The notes below the pieces were generated by a model, which worked only from the letters and a program-made list of their open reading frames with translations, ran no database searches and was not told the origin of the DNA. Shown here in pieces: positions 33,601 through 45,300 of a stretch of DNA of 64,000 nt. Made by a program: the position numbers and the translations under genes. This DNA comes from Burhinus oedicnemus (taxonomy: Eukaryota > Chordata > Aves > Charadriiformes > Burhinidae): assembly GCA_008921705.1 (NCBI GenBank), contig VFFE01007488.1:1612970-1676969 (forward strand), in the 5' to 3' direction. Numbering within the stretch: position 1 is the stretch's first letter; each line of letters starts with the position of its first letter.

Positions 33601-36600
33601 TGAAGGGGCTTTGGTTGGGCAGAAATGATTTCTGCAGGCCCTGCTACTCCTTTCTACAGGCTCTTTCACACTCTGAGATCTGCATAAAATCGGAGATTCG
33701 CAGGGAAAGCCTTACTAAAATACAGCCATCTTACCACTGCTTGGTTCACCGTTCAAAAGACAAGCTGCTTTGTTCTGCTGGTCAGGGTGAGTTACAGCCC
33801 TAGTCCCCAGTGGAAAGAGAAAGGGATCACCAAGGGGAAAATGAGCTGGATCACAGGATTAAACGGTGGGGAAATGTCCTCGAGTCTCATTCAGACTATA
33901 AGTAGGCAATTAAAATTTTGCTCTAAATGATGAAAGCACAAATTATAGAAATTTCAAGGTGGTGTGTTTTTTTCTTAATAGCTTTTCAAATTCCCTTTAA
34001 ATATTTGTGGTTTTGTCTTTTTAATCTCTTCTCATGTAGCTGCCTCTAGTTCTCTTGTGACTTGTGCATCGTTCTGGCAGCAATTGTGGCAGCCTTTTAG
34101 ATGCAGCGGAAGGGAGATTAGTGAAATGAGCGAAATTCAGTCTTGCTTTACCCAATTGTTCCTATCTATATTTTAGATGTTCATATGGGGTACAATTATC
34201 ATCTCTGACAAAAGCATTGCAAATAATCCTGATTATGGTATTACAATAGTTTAATAGCCACATTAATACATCTGCTTATCATTTTTAACATAAACATCGT
34301 GAGGAATATAAGAAAGAAGGGTAAATGTAGAAACACATTTTGTGAGCAGGATCTCTTTACTGTTTGGAGAGCAGGGGAGGGTCAGACTCTTCAGCCATAG
34401 AACCCTGGCCAAGTTACTGCCTGGCCACTGGTACTGGCCCAAGGGTTTAGCAGATTTTGCAGCCTGGAAGCTCTGGTGCCAGGCAATCCCGGATGGAGGT
34501 AGATGTGTGCTGGACCAGACTGTGCTGGTTGGTGGGTTCACCAATGTTCTTCACAAATCTCTACCTGGTCATTGGCCAATACCAACAGAAACACGTACTG
34601 TACTTGCTTTTGTTGAAAAAAACCTGACTTGCCCTCCTTTTTCCCCATTTCTCAAAAAAGCAGACAGAAGTGGGTATCTTCGTTTGCTTATTAAAATGCA
34701 CTGCCACTGATAGATGTGAAATACTGCGACCTTCCTGAGGCCCACTGGTCTGCCCCCGCTTCAGTGTTTTTTTTACTCCAACTCATTGCATTCATCTTTA
34801 GATTATAAATAAATAATTAAATAAATAAATAGCAACCTCTTTGAGCCCAGGTTGTATCGTTCTGAATGTCTAGAAACATGGATATTGCTGTGACCCTGGT
34901 AGGAACAGGAGAGTACGGTGATCAGGCTCACAACTCTCACAATCCCGCCAGTACAGCGTTAGGAGGGATTGCTGCTCCTGCTGCTGCCTCCCAAGGTTTG
35001 TGTGGCCACAAAGTGGCCTGATTAAGGTGCTGAACTCCAGGGTAAGAAGGGTGCCTTCCCCCAGCCCAGAGTTTGAAGTGACTACTTTTGGGAGAGAGGA
35101 ATCTAAGCACTCTTTTCAATACTTGCTTATCTCGCCTTAGTAAATCCCAAGGTCAGGTTGTCCTGGACATGGAGCTTGGGGACCACGGTGGGGACATCAC
35201 CAGCCATGGGGAGCATGTGTTCAGAGCTCAGTACTGATCCTAGCTCATATACGTGGATTTAGCGCCCAGATGACATTGTGATCACCAAACTCACAAAAAA
35301 GGACCCTGATTTACCATCAGAGGAGAGAAAAACATTTTTTCAGAATGAAGGCTTGGGCTTGAAATGTGTTATATGGTTTTATTTCACTTTTTCTTTCCTT
35401 TCCTTTTCTTTTACTTATGGTAAATTCTCTCTGCTTCAGATGATTCTTAGAGCTTTTTTTCCCATAGTAACGTGGTTCACTCTTGCAGAAATGTATGCAA
35501 ATTAACTTTTTATGAAAAATGGGGGCAGAAATAAAACATTATGCTGCTCTTGCAAAATAAAAAATCATTAGTGATTGCCAAAAGCAACAAAGTTGATCTC
35601 TTGGCAGCATATTGTGTATAATTACAAATTTTCTATTCTATTTCAGTCCCGTGAACAGTAGAAGAATAGCCCCATCGTAGGACACAAAATAATTCTGACA
35701 CCATGGTAACTCACTCGTCTACCTCATTCTGACCGACTTCACATGGGCGTTCTTTCAGACAAGCCACATTTTCAGTGGAGCTTTGAGAAGGAGGGAGAGA
35801 GCAAACACTTTTTCATTACTTGAAAAGTGCCAAGGATGCTATAAGCATACCTCAGGCAGATTTAATTGTAATATTAATTAACTGGTTCACTTACTCACTA
35901 ATTAATCTGCTGCCCCCTCTTTTTCACACTAACATATTTCAGAAGCAGATTCAGAAGAAATGTTAGAAAAGTTTCTTTTGACAATCTCCGAAGTAAAATT
36001 TGCAGAAGTACATGTACAAAAATTGCATTAGGATCAGAGTGACAATGCTGAATCTACTACCTTCATCTGATCTAGTCATTTAAAAGTAGGAAGTGGCAGC
36101 TACTTATTGACTGGATAGCGTGACTAAAAGACAATCAAAATATATCTTAAGAAACAATCCTTACAGTTGCTGTCTGCTAATAAATATATGTACTAGTGAT
36201 ATCCAGGGAACAGGTAATACAGCCATGTCTTCAACTACAAGCATTTCTCAACCGCAGAGAAGTACACAATAGATATTAATATTCACTTAGTATTATAAAA
36301 TACACAGAAAACTCCACATAGGCTGTATCCTGTATACTCTGCCTTGTTACTTGTCTCTTCTTCAATTTCTTTATCTGCTCCATGCAAATAACCACTCCCA
36401 GGTCTAGAAAAGCCAACCTGCATGAAAAGTGTTCCCCCATTAGTGGCATTCCCATCTTGTTGATTTGGAAACGAGACATTTCTGTCATCAGAAAGAGGAG
36501 ACTGCCAGCCTGCTGATGAGATGCACAGCACTGTTTCTTGTTCAGTAAAGGCTGATAACACTGCAGTATAATCTAAGGTACTGTTATGCATAGACCAGGT

Positions 36601-36914
36601 TTAGAAGCATTTTTAATAGATTGGTTACAATTTCTCTTCCCTTTCAACAGAAAAGCTTTCCCAAGAGAGCTTCAGTTTGTAAGCAAATGGACAAAAAACC
36701 CAATTTCATATTTCTTGCTGCTTTGCTAGGGCAAACATGGGCCCTTACGGAGCACTTCTAAAGGGGGAGCAGGTAGAGAAGAGCATATTCAGACCTCCTG
36801 TTTTAGGCTATGATAAGTATATAACTCCAATGCTAGCTCAAGGGTCAAGATAAGATTTAGATGCGCCACAGGATGACAAAGGTGCCACCCATTGCGATTC
36901 TAAGCACTAAATGC
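30669..36914. other. Unique sequence with candidate regulatory stretches, no gene recognised
   Basis: From about 31400 to 31760 the sequence contains an ATGCAAAT octamer (31454-31461) and several TAAT cores. Around 35850-35960 TAAT cores are dense (ATTAATTAA, CTAATTAATC). These are the usual look of developmental enhancers but also of AT-rich DNA. An (AAAT)n microsatellite lies near 34806-34831. Open frames at 34263-34710 and 33225-33669 match nothing known. Confidence 0.45.
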
Positions 36915-37590
36915 AAACACCTTGGTTGGAAGGGAACTCTAGAGATCATCTAGTCAAACCCCCTTGCTAAAGCAGGTTCACCTACTGCAGGTTGCAGAGG
37001 ATGGTGTCCAGGCAGGTTTTGAATATCTCCAGAGAAGGAGACTCCACAACTTCTCTGCGCAGCCTGTTCCAGTGCTCTGATAGCTTCAAAGTAAAGAAGT
37101 TTTTCCTCATGTTGAGATAGAATTTCCTGTGTTCCAGTTTGTGCCTGTTACCTCTTGTCCAATCAGTGGGCACCACTGAAAACAGTCTAGCCCCATCTCC
37201 TTGGCACTCATCCTCTGGATATTTACAAGCATTGATGATATGCCCTCTCAGTCTTCTCTTCTCCAGGCTAAACAGGCACAGGTGTCTCAGCCTTTCTTCA
37301 TAAAAGAGATGCTTCAGTTCTCTGGTCATCTTCGTAGCCCTCTGCTGGACTCTTTCCAGTAGTTCCCTGTCTTTCTTGAACCAGGGAGCCCAGAACTGGA
37401 CACAGTACTCCAGACGTGGCCTCACCAGGGCAGAGTAAAGGGGGAGGATAACCTCCCTCGACCTGCTGGCCACGCTCTTTTTAATGCACCCCAGGAGACC
37501 AATGGCCGCCTTAGGCACAAGGGCACATTGCTGGCTCATGGTCATCTTGTTGTCCACCAGGACTCCCAGGTCCTTCTCCGCAGAGCTGCT
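36915..37590 (-). mobile_element. CR1 LINE, 5'-truncated copy
   Basis: The plus strand starts with the antisense 3' end (GGTTGGAAGGGAAC) and runs to CAGAGCTGCT at 37590, after which similarity to CR1 stops abruptly in AT-rich DNA. Truncation of the 5' end is the normal result of CR1 insertion. The short 3' part after the ORF2 stop (36915-36981) fits the compact CR1 3' UTR. Just past the 5' break, TTAATAACATA occurs twice (about 37600-37627). No target-site duplication was identified, as is usual for CR1. It is larger and better preserved than the copy at 13341. Confidence 0.95.
36982..37590 (-). pseudogene. CR1 ORF2 (reverse transcriptase) C-terminal remnant
   Basis: About 200 codons are uninterrupted from the truncation point to a stop at 36982-36984. 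They cover the part of the CR1 protein after the reverse-transcriptase active site. Visible conserved strings include [66 protein letters not shown] and ESPSLEIFKTCLDTI. The endonuclease domain and catalytic reverse-transcriptase motifs are missing, so the copy is not functional. The frame continues about 29 codons upstream into flanking non-CR1 DNA, which is incidental. Confidence 0.93.
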
Positions 37591-40500
37591 AATTCTTAAC
37601 TTAATAACATATAAGTTAATAACATAACTTAATGGTTTACAGGCAATGTCTTGGGACAGGCTGCATAGTGTTCTCATGGCTTCTGCACACTAAGGGTAAA
37701 TTATTTCCCTAAAATCTTATACATGCCAAGCCATGATGTATTTCTTCCTCACTAGCATTGTTTAGATAAAGGGACAAAATGCATCCCACTAATTAGCATT
37801 GTTAAACTGTTTCACATGGACAGTCCAGAGTTTTGGCTCAGCTCTTACTCTAGGGGTTCATTCAAGCTTGTATCTCCAACAGTTGTGATGAAATCTGTGT
37901 TCATTCTTCAAGTGAACTGCCTCTGAGACAGTTAAATAAAGGCATTAAAGTTATAGCACTTAATACTATCTTTTTGTTGGAAAATTTTTCCCTATCAAAA
38001 TTGAATACAAGTTATTTGTTTTATGGCTAAAGACATTAACTTTATAAAACTTAAGGTACTAAGCATCTTTCAGCAGCAATATGAAACAGCCACTGATTCA
38101 ATTTATACTTGTAAATAAGAGAAATTACCAGGGAGTAACACTTTAAACAGAATGGGTTCAAAATGGTCTAAAATAGGTCAGTGAATAAATGTTTAAGACC
38201 TTCTGGCCATATGATGACCTGATCCCACTGTATTCATACATTTTCACCAAAGTTGTGGCTGAACAAGACATGTGGTCACTATCATACATACCCTTACAAT
38301 CACATGATAAAAAAGGAAAGTAATACTTAAATTTGACAAATTATTGAACCAAAGAGACATAAGAAAAGCATTGAGACAGTAAGTTGCTCATAACTTATAT
38401 TCTGTTATATTTCCCCCAATTCTTTCTTTGTATACTGACACAGAATTATTTGGTGTCATCAGCCTGCCAAAACCGATACAGTTCGTCCAAAGCTTGGCCA
38501 AGTGCAACATTTCACTTTCCATTAAAAATCTGCCTGGGAACATTACATATTTGTTATCTCAATTCTTAATATGCATTGCAAGTAAATGGTCCAGTTGTCA
38601 GAGCAGTAAAACAATGTGCATTTTAAGGTAAAAAACCTGCTTTTGAAAAAGGTACATGTTGATAGTTGAAACTGCATTTCAAATTTAATACACTTACACC
38701 AATCGTTTCTGGAAGTCCCTTATCCAAAATGTGACTTAGTTTCTTGCAGACATTAACAAAGAAGCAGGAGGAGACTTCCATTTCGCTTGTCGCAGCCTTC
38801 CAGGAAGGTCTGCAATGGTAAATGATTGAGGTAATTTGCTGTTCTTCTCTGTCTCAGCAGCTGAACCCTTTCAATAAAGTAAATTTTTCATTGACCATAA
38901 ATCATCGTTTTTCTAAGCAAAGTGGTAGGTTTCTATTTGTATCACTTTTCATCCCAGACCCTATTTACAGAAGAACAATTTTGTGTCAATTTCTAAATCT
39001 AACAGATTGAGATTTTCAGTAATTTGTGTAGACTTGGGCAATATTCAGCATCCTGCAATGCCTTGTGTTCACTAAGAAAAACAAACAAGAAGGAAGTTAA
39101 CCCATAGAACTGAGAGTTAATACAGCATGCACCAGCATACCACTTTCTCCTTAAGATGTAGTTCTTGGTACAAAAAAAATTTTTCAGAGCACACAAGTCT
39201 GAGAAAACATGAATATCTGAAAATTACTGAAAGTCTTCCTTGCTTTCTGGATTAAGATTTCACCCTGCGTTTCTCCACTTAATAACTGCCTCATTTTAAA
39301 GATGGTCTGCTTTTATTTTTATAACTTTAGAAAAGGTAGTGGCAGGTTTTCCTGTGAGGCAATAGCAACTCCCTTTCAAATTGCTAGTGAAATCCTGCTT
39401 TAACTTGGTGAAATAAGAAATACAATGTGTGTGAGAGGCAGCTGTCATAAGAATCATATTTGGCCAGGTACACATTTGTATTGCTTTCTGGGTGGGAGAG
39501 TCTTGAAATGTTAAAAAACAGCCCTTTGATTCAGGCAGGGCATTTTCGTCTCTTTTCAGTCATACAATGAACATCTTTTGCTCACTGAAAAATGCATCCC
39601 GAGGCTTATGAAACAGATTAGCTATTGAAGTCTGAGTGAAGTGGGGTATTTGCCACCATCTGGTTGTGAACCCTATTGAGAAACTATCAATGGGTCTGCT
39701 TGCTATTTAAGTGGTAGCTATATCCGCACTGGTGTCCCAATTAGGGAAAAAAAACTTATTTAATTGGAAAGACAAGTTCACACGTATCCAAATTTTATGG
39801 CAGGCCCAGATGAGACACAAAAAAACCCCCACAAAGCCCAACTAACAACAACAAAAAAATGGTTATGTGAAAACTGGAGTTTTTTCAAATTGGCACAGAA
39901 GTGACCATATTTTACTCAACAAAATTCTGAACTATCCTGGATGGGATGGGGGAGGGAAGAAAAATATTTAATTATTTTTCTGGTATAAAGAGGGAAGAAA
40001 AAGCATGTGGACTCCAAAATGGCACCTTTCCAGGAACCTGATGAAAAATCTGTTATCTTTTGAGAAAGAAATTAAGTTTTGTAGGTTTCTAAAATGCACA
40101 ATGGAAGACTTACGTACTGCCAGCATTTTTAAGATATATTTTTTCTGCACATTTTGGAGGCGCTCCTGTTGTCCTAGTTTAAAAGATAGCCTATATTTGC
40201 TAGACCTGGATGTATCACCTGCAGCGAAGGCATAACTCCTTTCTAATCTGATTCAGAGATCAATCCTATTGCATATAAATACCCTTCTCTAAAGTAAGTA
40301 ATGCACAGTTACTTAAAACCCTTTACCCCTGTACAGACCAGATACAATTACATTTTCAGTAACCTTATTTTTAGCCATTTTCCTACCAAAGTGTGTGTTA
40401 CTGTAATACCCATGAGCATTAGGTACATAGTTACTTGAAGTCTTAAGACTGTTAGGACAAACTGTTTGGACAGTATTACAGCTATGGGAATCGGTATGTA

Positions 40501-42290
40501 ACACATTTGAATACTTTTTTTTTAAATATTCCATTTGTTTTAAGCTAAAACAAAAAATAATCCTTATTCCCCAGTAATGTTATAACTAGCAAAGGGATTA
40601 AAATGTCATCAGAGCCTCCGTTTGAGCTTTGTGCCACTAGCACAAGATAATGTCCTTTGAACTCTAAAAATAATCATGAAATTTCAATTAATATCTTTCC
40701 TGTGTGTTTGATTGCCAGTAGCTAGAATGGCCCATTCTGTTTGCCTCAAAACTTGAAGCCACTTTTTTTCCACATATATCAGTGGGGAATCAGTAACTTC
40801 TAAGTGTTAAAAGATGGACTGACATTGCCATATTTTTGCTATAGATATATGAAATTATATTGAAAACAACCAACCATGTTTCTGTTTCTCTCACCTGCAT
40901 ATTAATGTGGGAAACAATGGAAGATACTTTATATTTGTCATGGTTTGGGCAATGAACTATCAGGTGCTGAAAAATGGGACAAAAATCCTTATTGCTTTGA
41001 ATATACCAGGTTAAGTAGCTGTTTTTCCCAAGGAAACCATCAAAAATTTCTGGTGCTGTCTTAGCAACAGGATTATATCTAAACCAACAAATGGAGAGCA
41101 TGACACTTGTTCAGCTGAAAAAAGGAAAACATTAAAGGGAATTGTAAAGAATATATGATATATTCTGAAACACTAAGTTGCTGCATAGATGTGTACATAT
41201 TATAGAAATGTTCGCAGAATTCTACATCTTTTAAGGATCTTTTCCTAGGGGAGTGGGCAGCACTTTCAGCAAAAAAAAAAAAAAGCAAAATTCCCAAAGA
41301 GGTGGTTTTTTTGCCTAACGGGTTTATCTGAAACATGTAGCAAATGTGTATTAAATAAGCATGGGGTGCAAACCCACAGTCAGACTCCTAGGGTTAGATC
41401 TATAGCAGCACGTGCCGGAGTCAATATATCTCTAAATGAATGCAAGATAGCAACGGGTGATGTTTGAAAATTTACCAATACTGATGTCATACTCTAGAAA
41501 TATATTGGCATCCGTCTCCTGCAGCCGGGAGACGCATTACACAGACTCCACCTTCCCAGGCTCTGCTTAAGCAAAGAGGCCAGAAGGCAGAGAGCCAGTC
41601 AAGTGACTGAGGGTTGCTGTAAATGCGCTGTCATGTTACAATATATGAGGGATCCTCTGCAATGGGTAAGAACTGTGCAATAGCTCTACTTCCCTCTCAG
41701 GACACCGGCCAAAAGAGCTGAGACTGAAAGGAGATTAAGGAAGAAACTAGAGTGTAAGCGTGGCTGTGAATTAGTCTCTTTTCTGACCTGCTCATGGGAT
41801 TTTATAGCTATGTCTTACTTTCAAAAATTGGACCAAAAATTGTAGGCTATAGTCTAGACCACACATATGCAATCTAACAGCCTAGTCCATAACCTGCAAT
41901 TTTTCACCTGTTTTTGGATTCGTACGTGTAGTATCCGTTAGCAATGCATATTGGAATGTCAGGCAAAATCCATTAAAGCTATATATATATATCTCCATAA
42001 CTTTAGTGTGAATTTTGGTAAACTGTCTCCTGTGTACATGTTTAAACGGCATGTATGGTATTTGTATTCTTAGTGAGACTGATGAAAATAACTGAAATAT
42101 CACAATGGGGACTGGTAAAATTCAACAAGATGTGTTTTTTAAAGATCTGTATATTTTTTTAGGTAGAGGTGGTCTGTGAAGGAACTAATTGATAAAGGAA
42201 GAAAAAATTAAAGATTTTCCAGACCTGCAATCAGTGTCTGCTTAGCACTATAAGGTCTCAATCCCAAGGAAGTAAATTTCTGGTGTTGGT
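37591..42290. other. Unique sequence, no gene recognised
   Basis: No further repeat family was identified. An A14 run lies at 41271-41284. Open frames are at most about 103 codons and look random. Confidence 0.5.
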
Positions 42291-42310
42291 CCTTTGAGTG
42301 CACTCAAAGG
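42291..42310. repeat. Perfect 20-bp palindrome
   Basis: CCTTTGAGTG is followed immediately by its reverse complement CACTCAAAGG, with no spacer. The symmetry does not continue through the next base pair. Such a site could bind a dimeric DNA-binding protein. A perfect 20-base palindrome is unlikely, though not excluded, in a random sequence of this length. Confidence 0.7.
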
Positions 42311-45300
42311 CCAGAAGGTTTGACCTCAGGAGAGTTCATCAACAAGGGCTGCCTACTTTACCTGCTAGAAGGTATCTGAAAGATCAGCGCTTAAACGCAG
42401 CAAAGCAGAAGAGAGGAAGCCTGGGATCAGAGTGACACAGATTTATTTATATCCTTCCCTATGTTGATTTACAACATCTAACTCCTAGGGGCACATTCTG
42501 ACCACTAGCTTCTGATGCACTATGAAGTAATCACTCTCAAATTTTCTCATAAAAGCTGTTTTACTGTATGCAGGAGACACAAATATTTACTACGGCAGGA
42601 TCTTTAACTTCGGTCTCCCAAAAAAGCACGCTACCTAGCAACCAAGCCATTTTTCCTTCTCTCTAGCCAAAGGAGGACGACTTATTGCAATGAGCCTGAC
42701 ATGGAAGAAGAAGCTCCTGTTTGTCAGGAAGGCAGCGTACTCCCTCTTGACATTTCCTAGCAGCTGGCTTCCGTGGTCACCTTACTGAAGGTCTGGCATC
42801 TTTGTACCTTGTGTTTAGGTACACACCAGGGGCAGCAGGTCCTGTAATACTAGGTACAGTTTTATGTTTGGATTTAGGTGGTGATAATGATTTGGTTCCA
42901 TCCAAACAGTATACCATTTGCCTGCCATGGTGGCTGCAGCCTCGATAAAACAAAAATGTAACCTATACCCTACAAGTAACCTAAACGCCACCTTCACAGA
43001 AAATTAGCAACTTGTGCCTGTAGCAAGAATCACTGTAGCATTTACATGTAAACTAATCTCACCAGTGCAAATATTTTCTGAAAGAAAACTGTCTAGGAAT
43101 ACTATACATTTTAGATGCTCTACTCTTTTCTTCATCAGGCTCAAATTCGTAGATGTTATTACTATGTTATACAACCACAGCATTTATCTTGGAAGAGTAA
43201 GGTAAATTCATGGCTCTACATTAATCAAACAGGTGTGATCTATAGGATTTGGGCTTTGATAGGTTTTAAGTAATCATACACACAAACACATGAGACACAG
43301 GTATATAGAGAGTTCAGAATGTCCATAAATTTAAATTAACCCTGAATGGGGTTTTAATGTTTTCCCAAACTAAAAGACTGCAGAACTGGAGAGATCAAAA
43401 TGTATCATATTTGAACTTTATAGTTTTGGGTCATTGGTCATCAGTCTTTTGTGTCATATTTAAATTGTTCACTTGTTTGTTACAATATTTCTGTTAAAGC
43501 TGAGAAGTATTTCTAAATAAAAAAAGTGAAGAAAACAATTAATGAAAAATCCAAACCAAGCCAAAGTTTGCATGGAAAAAAACAGAGAATGTCTTATTGG
43601 CAGAAGCTTTTTATGTCTAGGCTGGGCTTTCTCATCAAAACCAGACAGAGGTAAAAGTGCCGTAAGAGTGAACAATGAACAATATTAAACTGAATACAGG
43701 GGTATGAGAACAGGAATTGAGAACCTTCACCTTGGCATCTCAATAGAGTGCCATAAACACAAGGCTACTGGCCATCCTTTGGCCAATGTCTCCCCCTAAG
43801 TCTGAAAAAAACATCTGTGGGTCTGAAGTCTGACAAGCACAGAGCATGAGAAGTCTTGAAAAATCACAATTCAATGGGACAAAGACATTGTTTCCTGCCC
43901 AGTTCTATTCATTAGTTGTTGGTCACTGAATATAGAAAAAGAAAATGAAATCTGATGCTCTGACAGAGTTTCCTAAAATTCTTTGGCTAAACAATTTACA
44001 AAAATTGAATTATTCATAAAACAATCATTCAACATTAAGTTTCCAATGAACTTCATGTGTAAAACACACAGATGACTCGTCTGATCTAGGGCAGCATTCC
44101 CTGTACTGTATCCTATTTCTAACAGTGCTCAGAGGATGAGTTGCAGAGGCAGCTATGAAACTGGAAGACAAAGAAACAAAGAATTAAAACATAATTCTTG
44201 CAGACATGTGTACACCTGTAGCACTCTATCTAATATTATATAATATAAAACTTATTTTAAAAAGCAGCACATTTTTCCTCGTTGGCATCTAAGCAGTATT
44301 TCTTTAAAACATCACAGGTTCATACTTTATACATGAGTAATTTTTTCTCAAAAAATGAAGGAGAGTCATCCAAAAGTTTTATTCTCGCAGAATGTGCTTT
44401 TATTTCAACAGAGCAAAATATGCCTAGTGCTATTTCATTCAATAATGATCTGTGTGCTCTCAGCTCCCGATGGCTGGCCACGTGGTTAGTCCTTCCAGAC
44501 AAATAGGATTGTTTCTCCACTCCTGTAATTGATTCTGATGTGCAGGTCTGGACATTGTTTCTGTGTTGTGCCACTTTGATTCGCCTATTTAATTGAAAAT
44601 GTGTTATGTTTACAGAACATCAGAGGGAGTATATAGTCGGTTGGTAAAAGTCTGTTGAAGCAACTTTAAGCCACAAGATGGCAATGGTGTTTACATTTTT
44701 TATTAGCACTTAGATTGTGTTCTGTTATATAACCTACACTTTGGTTTATGTTAAAAAATAATTGAGATTTCACTTTAGAGTGGCATCTTTAAATCTCTAA
44801 CCATATACCTAAAACTTCAGCCATGGCCTTCACACCACCAGGGAACATGCAGTGAGTCACACTATGGAAGCCATCCGCTACCTCTGTCAGTCACCTTTCC
44901 CAAGCCAAAGGAAGGCACAATGACACTGTGGTGCAGAGAGGCATCAGTTGGCTCATTGCAAGACAGCTTAAGTCCAAGGGCCACAATTCATTCACTTTGG
45001 ACTACATCCGAGATACCACACATCTACTGGTCTGCTTGGCACTGTGCTCTCCCATGCAGATGGACTTTGTGTCCCGAGAGCACCCACCAAGCATATCCAT
45101 ACCTCACTGCTTTATGTTGGATAGACATACAGAGGATGTCTCACAGAAAGCAAAGACGAGACATCCCTGGCAGAAATTCTGTGATGGCACGTAACAAGCT
45201 TCCATGTGCCCAGAGCTGCTCCCTGGTCCCCTCACTGGGTCCACAACACCTTCCACTCCTCCCAAGCTTGGGGAAGGCAACACCAACTGCCTCACACACC

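Noticed and set aside
44338..44574. Overlapping open frames on both strands as a gene
   Set aside because: Short frames (74 and 84 codons) with no domain and no splice context.
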